A program made the position numbers and the translations under genes. Shown here piece by piece: positions 51,483 to 59,314 of a stretch of DNA of 64,000 nt. How positions within the stretch are numbered: position 1 is the first letter of the stretch; every line of letters starts with the position of its first letter. Origin of the DNA: a virus. Where the stretch lies: positions 1 through 64,000 of the IMG/VR virus record IMGVR_UViG_3300037485_001872; one strand, 5' to 3'. The notes below the pieces were generated by a model that saw only the letters and a list, made by a program, of their open reading frames with translations, had not been told where the DNA came from and made no database searches.

Positions 51483-51560
51483 ATGAATCAATTTATAATA
51501 CTCACAGCACTATGTTTTATTGTACCAATGTTTTTAGGAAGGAAGAAAGATGAAGCTTAA
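51483..51560 (+). CDS. Membrane micropeptide
   Basis: 25 residues: one hydrophobic helix and a charged tail RKKDEA. Leaderless layout; overlaps the lipoprotein-like gene by 11 bases. Confidence 0.45.
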   Translation: MNQFIILTALCFIVPMFLGRKKDEA

Positions 51561-51741
51561 AATTGTAATTTTAATAGCTCTCTGCTCATTACTATCTAAC
51601 TGCCAAAGTGTTTTTGTATGGACAGTACAAGATGTTATTGGTTTAGGTTTTCTAGGTCTAATAATAATTATTGGTTTATTTATTGGGTTGTTAATCCTCC
51701 TTGATAAATTTAAAATGTGGTGGAAAAATAATTTTAAATAA
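51550..51741 (+). CDS. Small lipoprotein-like membrane protein
   Basis: 63 residues. Starts MKLKIVILIALCSLLSNC, a plausible lipoprotein signal with lipobox LLSNC; a second hydrophobic segment lies at about 27-50. Lipoprotein plus overlapping membrane micropeptide recalls spanin pairs, but other membrane roles are equally possible. Confidence 0.52.
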   Translation: MKLKIVILIALCSLLSNCQSVFVWTVQDVIGLGFLGLIIIIGLFIGLLILLDKFKMWWKNNFK

Positions 51742-51742
51742 A

Positions 51743-52069
51743 ATGATTAAAGTTTATATAGCAAGTCCCTACACTAAAGGGGATGTTTCAGAAAATGTAC
51801 GTCTTCAAATGACTACTATGAATACATTAATAGAAGAAGGGTATTCCCCATTTTGTCCTCTTTTATTTCACTTTCAGGATTTAATGTTTCCTCAAGCTTA
51901 TAATAAGTGGATAGCTCTTTCAGCAGATTGGGTACTTAGTTGTGATGTTCTTTTAAGATTAGAAGGAGAAAGTGCTGGAGCAGATGGGGAAGTGCGTTTA
52001 ACCACTGAAAATAATATCCCTGTAGTGTTTTCTCTTACTGAATTATATTCGATGTATGAACCCACCTAA
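51743..52069 (+). CDS. DUF1937/nucleoside deoxyribosyltransferase-like protein
   Basis: 108 residues from the ATG at 51743, inside a longer frame that would overlap the upstream gene. IKVYIASPYT, then EEGYSPFCPLLFHFQ and LRLEGESAGADGEV, match the Rossmann-like fold of nucleoside 2-deoxyribosyltransferase relatives (DUF1937/DUF4406). Phage versions probably act on nucleotides. Confidence 0.7.
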   Translation: MIKVYIASPYTKGDVSENVRLQMTTMNTLIEEGYSPFCPLLFHFQDLMFPQAYNKWIALSADWVLSCDVLLRLEGESAGADGEVRLTTENNIPVVFSLTELYSMYEPT

Positions 52070-52589
52070 AAAATATCCCTGTAAAGAATGCGGAACTTTA
52101 GTTGTCATTAGAAGTAAGGGAAAATGTCCGTTATGTCGGTCATTAGAGTTAAAATCAGCCTCAATGGGGGATATTTCATACAAAACACCTAAAAAAGGGG
52201 AAAGTAAACAACAAAAAGCAAGAAAAGAAAAAAGAGATTGTCTCTCACAATTCTTTAAAGAGCAAATTGAATTATTGGCACAGAATCCATATTGTAGAGA
52301 GACAGGAGTTCAAATTATACCGAGCTCTTTTTCAGTTTGTCATATTCTCCCTAAGAGAAATCATTTTTCTATACAATGCCACCCAGACAATGTAATATTT
52401 CTACATGTGGATGTACATTCTCGCTTTGATAGGCTCCTAGATGAACATAGATTTTCTGAGCTAACTAAGATGAATATATGGCCTATAGTTAAATTTAAAT
52501 TAGAGAGGCTACTTCCTGAGTTAAAGGAGGTGACAAAACTAGGGGAAGCCTTAAAAGATTTTCTTTATGAAATTAATGCACAAAAATGA
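52056..52589 (+). CDS. NinG-like / HNH-type zinc protein
   Basis: 177 residues. Zinc ribbon CKECGTLVVIRSKGKCPLC at the start, a Lys-rich linker, then CHILPKRNHFSIQCHPDNVIFLHVDVHSRFD, which has the spacing of an HNH or NinG-type nuclease core. NinG proteins help recombination in lambdoid phages. Overlaps the previous gene by 14 bases. Confidence 0.68.
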   Translation: MNPPKKYPCKECGTLVVIRSKGKCPLCRSLELKSASMGDISYKTPKKGESKQQKARKEKRDCLSQFFKEQIELLAQNPYCRETGVQIIPSSFSVCHILPKRNHFSIQCHPDNVIFLHVDVHSRFDRLLDEHRFSELTKMNIWPIVKFKLERLLPELKEVTKLGEALKDFLYEINAQK

Positions 52590-52629
52590 CAAATAAATTT
52601 TGTAATAACAATAAAAACTTGTAAATTTG
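52586..52629 (+). promoter_or_regulatory. Box promoter
   Basis: ATGACA (52586), TTG (52600-02), 19 bases, TAAATTTG (52622-29), CACT, ATG. Confidence 0.78.
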
Positions 52630-52633
52630 CACT

Positions 52634-52939
52634 ATGAATTTATATAACGATTTAAAAGAAGGAGACAAAGTACGTGTATTAAGAAGTGGAAGTCGCTATA
52701 ATACACATCCAGAGTTAGCTAAAGAGCTAGATGTTTTAGTTGATGCTAAATGTTATTTTAAAGTAGAGGAACCTAAAACAGGAATTTACACCTTCATGAG
52801 ATACATTTCTTTTTCTAATTGTAAAAGGGTGTTATTAATGAGGACAGGGGTTAAAAGATTTAAGTATTATGCTTTCGGTATAGAAAATAACTATGAATTA
52901 TATGACAACCCACCATTTGAATTATACAAACAAAAATGA
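52634..52939 (+). CDS. Unknown beta-rich protein, leaderless gene
   Basis: 101 residues; GDKVRVLRSGSRYN suggests a KOW/SH3-like barrel. Spacing to the promoter is exactly 4 bases. Begins an operon through the exonuclease genes. Confidence 0.57.
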   Translation: MNLYNDLKEGDKVRVLRSGSRYNTHPELAKELDVLVDAKCYFKVEEPKTGIYTFMRYISFSNCKRVLLMRTGVKRFKYYAFGIENNYELYDNPPFELYKQK

Positions 52940-53112
52940 ATAGATACTACTGCCACTCAAAACTAAAAGGACTAGAAGGATTTTTTCCTAGAGAAAAGAC
53001 TTTCAAGTGTACTGAAGAAAGGTTTGCATTAATACAAAATGATGCTCGGTATAAGTATTTAGATGCATTATTTTCAACCCATAATTATACATTACAATTT
53101 CAACTAATATGA
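52936..53112 (+). CDS. Small protein, unknown
   Basis: 58 residues with 4-base overlaps on both sides (ATGA). Basic; no motif. Confidence 0.48.
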   Translation: MNRYYCHSKLKGLEGFFPREKTFKCTEERFALIQNDARYKYLDALFSTHNYTLQFQLI

Positions 53113-53558
53113 ACAGAAAACAAAGACTAGCCTATGATTTGGCTATAGAAAAACAGGAAAGAGTGAATGTCATTTCAGCAAAGTTTGCAGAGTTTGATGG
53201 CTTTGAATTTTTGGATGATGCTCCGACATTATATCCTGATGGTTATTGGTATCTAGAGGTGGACGGTGAAAAAATCCACATGGAAATTGAAGACTTTGAC
53301 TATCTAAATAACTATGGGTTACTCATGGAGTTTGTAAATAATATTGAAGAGTTCTATCCATATAACATTGTAGTAGTTCGCTCACAGTGCCAAATTTTCC
53401 GTCAAGAGGATGGTAAACCAATAATAGAAGTGATGGCCACATCTAAACCAGAAGCTATTTTTGAAGCTGTAGGACAACTTTTAGATGTTTTGGCCGATGC
53501 AGCTCTTGAACAAATTGCTCAAGAAAACACTTCACTTAATAAATTAGACGTAAACTAA
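53109..53558 (+). CDS. Unknown acidic protein
   Basis: 149 residues, mixed alpha/beta, acidic. Overlaps the exonuclease start by one base, so it is likely translated in step with it. No family recognised. Confidence 0.6.
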   Translation: MNRKQRLAYDLAIEKQERVNVISAKFAEFDGFEFLDDAPTLYPDGYWYLEVDGEKIHMEIEDFDYLNNYGLLMEFVNNIEEFYPYNIVVVRSQCQIFRQEDGKPIIEVMATSKPEAIFEAVGQLLDVLADAALEQIAQENTSLNKLDVN

Positions 53559-54316
53559 TGAAAATAGAAAGACCAATAATAGTATTTGACCTTGAAACTA
53601 CCTCGGTGGATACAGAAACAGCTAGAATTGTACAAATTGCGGCTATAAAAATAAACCATGATGGTAGTACAGAAGAAAAAAATCTTCTTATAAACCCCAC
53701 TATTCCAATTCCTCTTGAAACATCTGAAATTCATGGGATTACAGATGAAATGGTGAAGAATGCTCCTACATTTAAACAAGTGGCTCAGAGTATGAAAAAT
53801 TGGTTTAAGGGTTGTGATGTTGCTGGGTTTAATTCAGATAGTTATGATATTCCTGTTATAAGTGCTGAGATGGAACGTTGTGGTATTACATTTCTAGATT
53901 GGGAATTTAATTTAGTGGATGTGATGAAGATGTACAGACACTTCTATCCAAATAAACTAACAGACATTTATAAACGTTTTACAGGAAAAGAACTAGAGGA
54001 TGCCCACGATGCACTGGGAGATGTTAAAGCCACCATGGTAGTGATGAAACATATTTTAGAAAACCATTTTGATAGTATACCGACTCCCGAAGAAGTTGAT
54101 GTTTTATTGCAGGGTGAGAAGTTCAGGGTGGACATTGGAGGTAAAATGTATAAAGATGCTGAAGGAGTTGTAAGATGGAATTTTTCAAAGAATGTGGGAC
54201 AACCCGTTCTTGCCGACCCAGGATTCTATAATTGGTTCCTAAAACAAAGCTTCCCAAAAGACTCAAAAGATAAACTTTTAAATTTAATTCAAAATAATAA
54301 AGAAAGACATGCCTAA
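53558..54316 (+). CDS. DnaQ-type 3'-5' exonuclease
   Basis: 252 residues. The DEDDh motifs are complete: ExoI FDLETTS (Asp11, Glu13), ExoII FNSDSYDIPV (Asp97), ExoIII HDALGDVKAT (His150, Asp155). The last ~75 residues are a separate small domain ending NNKERHA. Such proteins proofread or process DNA ends; no DNA polymerase is visible in the window. Confidence 0.9.
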   Translation: MKIERPIIVFDLETTSVDTETARIVQIAAIKINHDGSTEEKNLLINPTIPIPLETSEIHGITDEMVKNAPTFKQVAQSMKNWFKGCDVAGFNSDSYDIPVISAEMERCGITFLDWEFNLVDVMKMYRHFYPNKLTDIYKRFTGKELEDAHDALGDVKATMVVMKHILENHFDSIPTPEEVDVLLQGEKFRVDIGGKMYKDAEGVVRWNFSKNVGQPVLADPGFYNWFLKQSFPKDSKDKLLNLIQNNKERHA

Positions 54317-55250
54317 TTTATATTGGAAATTACAATCAATTAATCAAACAGAGGAATTAGAAGTGGATTCCCTAGAATACAACCTATACAGGGAGCATTT
54401 TAAGAAAGATTTTAACACACGGGAATTAATGTCAATGCAGGAAACTATAGAGCACTATAGGCTTAATGCTTGGCGAACACCACTTTATTCCCGTATATAT
54501 TCTCTTACAGTAGCTTATGTAGAAAAAGAACAAGTTCGTATAGTGTATTATACAGGGGATGAAAAAGACATTATTCAAACCTTCTTAAACACCCTAAAAA
54601 ACGATTATTTTAAAGACTATATTGTTACACATTATGGGGCAGAATATATACTTCCATATTTGGGTACTAGGATAGATAAGAGTGGTATAGTTTCTTCGGT
54701 TCCAAACGGCCTACAATACAAAAATATGAAGCCATGGAATTTGACGGGATGCTGTGTTAGGGATTATTATACAGGAGCTGGAGCTTATAAACACAATTTA
54801 AAGGAATTAGCATGGATTTATAATATTCCTTGTAATTTTATTGACCCTGTAGATGAGTTTACATACTTTCAAATGAAAGAGTTGGAAGCTTTAAAAGAAA
54901 GTGCTATTGATGAAATTTTCACCCTAGTTAATGTACATAGATGTATGATGGGAGAATCTAAAATAGAATCCTTAACTTATTCGGAAGTAAGGGTGGAATC
55001 TGTGGAAGAAATAAAACCAACAAACTTTTTAGCTCTCCTATATGAATCTCAGGCAATGACCCTTGAAGTTAGAGAAGGGCTTGAGAGACAACTGAAAAAG
55101 AAAAAGATGACCAAGAGAGACCGAGAAATTGTTAGAGAGATACTTTTGGGAACCTATTTATTAACAGACTTTATTAACGGAAGTCAAGATACAAAAGCAG
55201 TGATAGAAAAGAAAACAAAAGAAGTGGATAATTTTTTAGCAACAATATAA
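54309..55250 (+). CDS. Degenerate exonuclease-fold homologue (inactive?)
   Basis: 313 residues. The order of elements follows a PolB-type 3'-5' exonuclease: strand LTVAYVEKEQVRIV where ExoI should be, VTHYGAEYILPYL resembling ExoII, KHNLKELAWIYNIPC resembling the SLKxLA helix, and a late ESAIDEIFTLV helix. The ExoI Asp/Glu pair and the ExoII Asp are missing. A Lys/Arg helix (KKKKMTKRDREIVRE) follows. It may be a structural or recruiting partner of the active enzyme encoded 8 bases upstream. Fold is inferred. Confidence 0.5.
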   Translation: MPNLYWKLQSINQTEELEVDSLEYNLYREHFKKDFNTRELMSMQETIEHYRLNAWRTPLYSRIYSLTVAYVEKEQVRIVYYTGDEKDIIQTFLNTLKNDYFKDYIVTHYGAEYILPYLGTRIDKSGIVSSVPNGLQYKNMKPWNLTGCCVRDYYTGAGAYKHNLKELAWIYNIPCNFIDPVDEFTYFQMKELEALKESAIDEIFTLVNVHRCMMGESKIESLTYSEVRVESVEEIKPTNFLALLYESQAMTLEVREGLERQLKKKKMTKRDREIVREILLGTYLLTDFINGSQDTKAVIEKKTKEVDNFLATI

Positions 55251-55957
55251 TGGGAAAAATAAATTTAATAAATAAACTAACTACCGACTGTTGGTTCTAT
55301 GAGGATAATAAAGAATTATTGGCTCCTCATATGGGGAAGTTTTATATAAGTTACTCCTCGATTTCTTCATGGGAGGATTATCGTAGTGATTTTATAAAAC
55401 AAAAACTTGTAGGTATTTCTTTACCAGAGTCTGTGTATTCGAACTTCGGCTCGTGGGTGGGTGAAAGTGTTGAGCACGGGAAAGTACAAACTAATAATTA
55501 TGGCTTTACAGGACACGAAAACATTTCTTTAATTGAACGTAAACCAAATGCCAAATATGAAAGGATGGTGTTGATTGATATGGGGGAATATTGCATTATT
55601 GGCTTCATAGATATTCTAGAAGAAAAAACAAATAAGGTGGTGGATTTGAAGGATGTAAAGACTGGAGGTAGTAAAAAAGAGGAAGAATATAAAAAAGAAA
55701 GTTATGTTCAATTACTTATATATGCACATGCTCTAGTCTTAGAAGGGTATACAATAGATAGTATGGGTGTTTGGTTCTGTAGACGTACGGGCTCCCACAT
55801 AAAACCGCCCTTACATTTATCAAATGAGCAGTTTTATATTCCTTTGGTGTATGATGCGAAAAGAGTGAAGTATGCCCTAGATAAGGTAGAAAGAGTAGTG
55901 AAAGAAATTAGTGAATTTTACACTACTTTTACAAAATTCTTTGGTGATTCAAAATAA
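55250..55957 (+). CDS. PD-(D/E)XK (RecB/Cas4-like) nuclease
   Basis: 235 residues. YSSISSWEDYR (the start typical of RecB-like nucleases), then IGFIDILEEKTNKVVDLKDVKTGG with Asp and the DxK dyad, and SYVQLLIYAHALVLEG, the Q-motif helix. Usually processes DNA ends with a helicase or exonuclease partner. One-base overlap with the previous gene. Confidence 0.8.
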   Translation: MGKINLINKLTTDCWFYEDNKELLAPHMGKFYISYSSISSWEDYRSDFIKQKLVGISLPESVYSNFGSWVGESVEHGKVQTNNYGFTGHENISLIERKPNAKYERMVLIDMGEYCIIGFIDILEEKTNKVVDLKDVKTGGSKKEEEYKKESYVQLLIYAHALVLEGYTIDSMGVWFCRRTGSHIKPPLHLSNEQFYIPLVYDAKRVKYALDKVERVVKEISEFYTTFTKFFGDSK

Positions 55958-55971
55958 TTAACGTATCTTTG
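55941..55971 (+). promoter_or_regulatory. Promoter without TGACA box
   Basis: TTG (55941-43), 20 bases, TATCTTTG (55964-71), TATT, ATG; it lies across the end of the nuclease gene. Confidence 0.72.
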
Positions 55972-55975
55972 TATT

Positions 55976-56140
55976 ATGGAAATTTTAGATAGAGCTATAA
56001 AGGGGGAATCCCTTAACGCAAAGGAAAAAGAGGAACTTACAAAACACCTCTCCCAATACGATGGAACCCCCTACTTGCAGGAAATCCTAAACAAAATACC
56101 GAGTTTAAAATATATTGAATTACCAGAAATTCCACTATGA
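55976..56140 (+). CDS. Small leaderless gene, unknown
   Basis: 54 residues, helical (LNAKEKEELTKHLSQYDG). Starts an overlap chain of six small genes; ATGA overlap with the next. Confidence 0.55.
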   Translation: MEILDRAIKGESLNAKEKEELTKHLSQYDGTPYLQEILNKIPSLKYIELPEIPL

Positions 56141-56310
56141 CAATTATAATAACAATCCTCCTAATTCTATTCATCACCAAACTAATGTGGAGATGGAATT
56201 TAGACTTCTCTGAAACAAGTGATGGTGAATGGTATGTACGTGGATTCTGGAGTACAAGAAATCCAGATGGTAGTTTTAATAGACATGATAAACTTTTAAT
56301 GAGAATGTAA
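56137..56310 (+). CDS. Small membrane-anchored protein
   Basis: 57 residues: one N-terminal span (MTIIITILLILFITKL) and a soluble tail. 4-base and one-base overlaps. Confidence 0.48.
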   Translation: MTIIITILLILFITKLMWRWNLDFSETSDGEWYVRGFWSTRNPDGSFNRHDKLLMRM

Positions 56311-56444
56311 TGAATAAAATAGTTAAAATTTACGACTTTTTGGTTGATATAGTGTTAATAGGCACTATTGGGGGTATAATTGTCTATTATCTATTTCACA
56401 TATTACAATTTATTTACTACACCCTTACTAATTTTTTTATATGA
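56310..56444 (+). CDS. Small membrane protein
   Basis: 44 residues, one or two hydrophobic spans (VDIVLIGTIGGIIVYYLF). Stop overlaps the next ATG. Confidence 0.45.
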   Translation: MNKIVKIYDFLVDIVLIGTIGGIIVYYLFHILQFIYYTLTNFFI

Positions 56445-56827
56445 AAAAAGATGATTTTGGAACCATCACTGATTTTGGTGATAGATATACAACCTGCGAT
56501 AGATGTGTTTACAAAGATTTAGGTATGGGTGGTTTTAATACTGTATGTAGACATTGTATGAAAACTCATACAGAAACAGAGGGCTATTCAGCACTACCTG
56601 AGAAGGAAGATGTATTTAGTACTCTTGGAAATATGTTAGACCCCACAACAAAGTTTGTAAATAATATAGGCTCATGTTTTCCTACTGAGGCAAAATATGG
56701 AGAAGAAAGGACTGTAGTTAATAGTGGTAAAGAATTTATAGAATACTTTGCTAACACTGGAGAAAAACGTTGGTTAGCTCCAAATGAATCGGCAACATAT
56801 AAACTAAAATGGGTGTTATGCGAATAG
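56441..56827 (+). CDS. Zinc-knuckle protein, unknown
   Basis: 128 residues. CDRC and CRHC separated by about 14 residues near the N-terminus form a likely zinc site; the rest is mixed. Fits a small DNA- or RNA-binding phage protein. Confidence 0.58.
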   Translation: MKKDDFGTITDFGDRYTTCDRCVYKDLGMGGFNTVCRHCMKTHTETEGYSALPEKEDVFSTLGNMLDPTTKFVNNIGSCFPTEAKYGEERTVVNSGKEFIEYFANTGEKRWLAPNESATYKLKWVLCE

Positions 56828-56982
56828 AATGGACTTTTGAAGAAGACCACATGTTTGTTAAACTAGCTGGGAAAACATTTCAAGCAGATGTTTTATTTAT
56901 TGATAATGAGGAAAAGCATTATGGGGTTGTGGCTGAGTATGGACAAGATTATATTGATTTTAACGTAGCAAGAATATTATAA
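56818..56982 (+). CDS. Small acidic protein
   Basis: 54 residues, beta-rich, acidic (MRIEWTFEEDHMF start). Overlaps both neighbours by 10 and 1 bases. Confidence 0.47.
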   Translation: MRIEWTFEEDHMFVKLAGKTFQADVLFIDNEEKHYGVVAEYGQDYIDFNVARIL

Positions 56983-57179
56983 TGGAAAAAACAGCAGTAG
57001 ACTATTTAATAGAAATTCTAGAAGCACCTTGCAGGGGTATACCAACCTTCGTCATTGAAAAAGCTAAAGAGATTCATAAACAGCAGCTATTAGATGCGTG
57101 GAAACAAGGTAATAATGAAGGATATTTAAATACTCTCATAACAGCAGAGGATTATTATAATGACACCTATGGAAAATAA
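56982..57179 (+). CDS. Small helical protein, paralogue of the next gene
   Basis: 65 residues. MEKTAVDYLIEILE, then AKEIHKQQLLDAWKQG and YYNDTY match a short phage family often seen in Bacteroidota phages; role unknown. Confidence 0.6.
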   Translation: MEKTAVDYLIEILEAPCRGIPTFVIEKAKEIHKQQLLDAWKQGNNEGYLNTLITAEDYYNDTYGK

Positions 57180-57399
57180 AACAGCTTTACAGCAATTAAT
57201 AGAAGAATTAAGTATAGTTAACCCACATTCAGTAGGTCAGGTTATTTTAATGGTTAAACACTATTTAAAAACTGAAAAAGAACAGATTTGTGATGCTTAC
57301 TTTCAGGGGATAGGTTTTTGTCTAAATGAACGAGAGGGTACGGGAGATACTGATGATGCTAGTGCTGAGTTTTACTTTACAGAAACCTTTAAACAATGA
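57160..57399 (+). CDS. Small helical protein, paralogue of the previous gene
   Basis: 79 residues (ATG at 57160; the ATG at 57169 is also possible). ENKTALQQLIEELS and KTEKEQICDAYFQG align with the preceding protein. Tandem duplication followed by divergence is likely. Confidence 0.6.
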   Translation: MTPMENKTALQQLIEELSIVNPHSVGQVILMVKHYLKTEKEQICDAYFQGIGFCLNEREGTGDTDDASAEFYFTETFKQ

Positions 57400-57554
57400 A
57401 ATATTTAACAATAGACAAAACAGCTAAAATTTCTATTTACTCAAAGTCTATTAAACCTACAACTAATTCAGAATTAATTATAGTGGATTTAGTTGAAAAT
57501 CAGGTGAGTTATGATGGAGGAAATTTGTGGGTACTTACTAAGTGGGCAAGATAA
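57396..57554 (+). CDS. Small protein, unknown
   Basis: 52 residues, beta-like. Overlaps the ATPase start by one base. Confidence 0.47.
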   Translation: MKYLTIDKTAKISIYSKSIKPTTNSELIIVDLVENQVSYDGGNLWVLTKWAR

Positions 57555-58549
57555 TGATACTACAACAAGGTGATGTTATTAAATTTTCTAGCGATGCTAC
57601 ATTTCTAGAAGAAATACCAAAAGGTAATTGGCTCCTTAACTTGGACACAGTGTCCATGTATTTGTCCAAGCTTCCTCAATTTACCCTTCCATCAAAGATT
57701 TATGGGGATTATTTGACCACCAGTAAACATTACTTATCGTCCTTTAATTCCCTTCCAAACTCCACTGGGGTGTTACTATCGGGGAGTTCGGGTAGTGGAA
57801 AAAGCTTACTAGCTAAGATGGTTTGCGAAATGTCCAACCTTCCTGTAATTATTATTAGTGAATACTATACAGGAACACAGTTTCATAAGGTTTTAAATGA
57901 AATATCACAGGATGTTGTAATTTTCATTGATGAGTTTGAGAAGATTTATGACACCCATGAGAAGCAAAATGAATTTTTGCCAATTTTAGATGGTGTTTTT
58001 CAGAATAAAAAACTGTTTATTTTCACCACAAATAATCCTTCGGTGAATAAATTCCTTTTAAATCGGCCAGGTAGAGTCAGATACCATAGGCATTTCACAG
58101 GGCTTTCTGAAGAGCTTATTGAAGAAGTACTTTCGGATAATGTAACCGATGTAGATGTTAAGAAGCAAATATCTGAAATCTGTCTTACGTTAGGTGATGT
58201 TTCCTATGACGCTTTACAGTCTATTTTACAAGAAGTTAATATGTATAGCATTTCCCCAGCTGAGGCTGTAAATCTTTTGAATATAGAGGTGCAATCTTCG
58301 CATTACAGAGTGTTTCTCATAATAAAGGGAAAACATTACACTTCTTCCTTTGAAGGCCATCCTGTGGTAAATGAGGAGTACTCAGTGGGGTATAAAGACG
58401 ATGGGGGTTGGTGGGATAAGTCGTACATTGTAAAATTAAGGGATTTTGATATTTATTATGAATCTGGGGGACGTGTTGAGTTAAGACATAAAGAGGAAAC
58501 CACTGTTCTTAGGTTTGAAAAAATAGTTCCATATAAATTTGAACTATGA
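57554..58549 (+). CDS. AAA+ ATPase
   Basis: 331 residues from the ATG at 57554. Walker A GSSGSGKS (77-84), Walker B VVIFIDEFEK (121-130), sensor 1 in FIFTTNN (about 160) and an RPGR arginine motif (171-174) are all present. The C-terminal ~100 residues form a separate beta-rich domain. It resembles central-domain remodellers (BCS1/FtsH-like ATPase class). Role in this phage unknown; candidate for remodelling a replication or transcription complex. Confidence 0.8.
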   Translation: MILQQGDVIKFSSDATFLEEIPKGNWLLNLDTVSMYLSKLPQFTLPSKIYGDYLTTSKHYLSSFNSLPNSTGVLLSGSSGSGKSLLAKMVCEMSNLPVIIISEYYTGTQFHKVLNEISQDVVIFIDEFEKIYDTHEKQNEFLPILDGVFQNKKLFIFTTNNPSVNKFLLNRPGRVRYHRHFTGLSEELIEEVLSDNVTDVDVKKQISEICLTLGDVSYDALQSILQEVNMYSISPAEAVNLLNIEVQSSHYRVFLIIKGKHYTSSFEGHPVVNEEYSVGYKDDGGWWDKSYIVKLRDFDIYYESGGRVELRHKEETTVLRFEKIVPYKFEL

Positions 58550-58581
58550 CATTGTTTTTACACAAAATATTCGTACCTTTG
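58546..58581 (+). promoter_or_regulatory. Box promoter of the sigma factor gene
   Basis: ATGACA (58546), TTG (58552-54), 19 bases, TACCTTTG (58574-81). The box abuts the TTG as in the promoter at 33902. Confidence 0.78.
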
Positions 58582-58588
58582 TATTGTA

Positions 58589-59092
58589 ATGTCTGATGAA
58601 GAATATTTAAAAGGGTGTAAGCAAAATTCACAATTTCACCAGAAAGCCCTATACGATGCTTTTTCCAAGCAAATGTTTGGAGTGTGTTTGCAATATTGTA
58701 AAAATAAACACCAAGCTGAGGATGCATTGCAGGAAGGGTGGTTGAAGGTATTTAAGTATATTAAATCTCTAACTCTTACAGGTTTGTTAGTGGGATGGAT
58801 TCGTAAAATCATGGTGCACACCTGTCTAGATATTAATAGAAAAAATAACAATAATTTAGTTGAATATAATGATGCAATGGGTGTAATGGTGTCCCCGTCA
58901 AATAATATGGATGCTAAATACCTTCTCTCTGTTATAAATAAACTCCCAGAAGGTTATAAACAAGTGTTTTTATTATTTGCTGTTGAGGGATGGAGTCATA
59001 AACAAATAGCAGAACAATTAAATATTCAGGAGGCGACATCACGGACACAGTACTTGAGGGCTAGAAATATGTTACGTAAAATATTATGTTAA
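58589..59092 (+). CDS. ECF-like RNA polymerase sigma factor
   Basis: 167 residues. Region 2: HQKALYDAFSKQMFGVCLQYC, then KHQAEDALQEGWLKVFKYI, the core-binding and -10-reading helices of ECF sigmas. Region 4: LPEGYKQVFLLFAVEGWSHKQIAEQLN and EATSRTQYLRARNMLRKIL, a clear helix-turn-helix. No anti-sigma domain. It would redirect host polymerase to phage promoters; which ones is not shown. Confidence 0.88.
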   Translation: MSDEEYLKGCKQNSQFHQKALYDAFSKQMFGVCLQYCKNKHQAEDALQEGWLKVFKYIKSLTLTGLLVGWIRKIMVHTCLDINRKNNNNLVEYNDAMGVMVSPSNNMDAKYLLSVINKLPEGYKQVFLLFAVEGWSHKQIAEQLNIQEATSRTQYLRARNMLRKILC

Positions 59093-59280
59093 AATGTAAG
59101 TGGAATTCGGGAAACCTAGCGATTCTTTGCTCATTCTGTTCTAAAATCTTAAAAACAGGGAATGAGTTTTCAGAAGAGGAACATAAATGTATAAGAGGGG
59201 ATGTTGAACTCCCAGCACAATATTGTACAACTTGTAATAACAGCCTTTGGAAAATTCTTAGGAATAATACAAAAAAATGA
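59086..59280 (+). CDS. Small zinc-ribbon protein
   Basis: 64 residues; CSFC and CTTC pairs about 40 residues apart with an additional Cys before the second. It overlaps the sigma factor stop by 7 bases, so it may be its co-regulator. Confidence 0.57.
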   Translation: MLKCKWNSGNLAILCSFCSKILKTGNEFSEEEHKCIRGDVELPAQYCTTCNNSLWKILRNNTKK

Positions 59281-59310
59281 CAATACTCTCAACTATTAAT
59301 TGTATATTTG
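59277..59310 (+). promoter_or_regulatory. Box promoter with poor -33
   Basis: ATGACA (59277), no TTG, TATATTTG (59303-10), CACT, ATG. Confidence 0.62.
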
Positions 59311-59314
59311 CACT

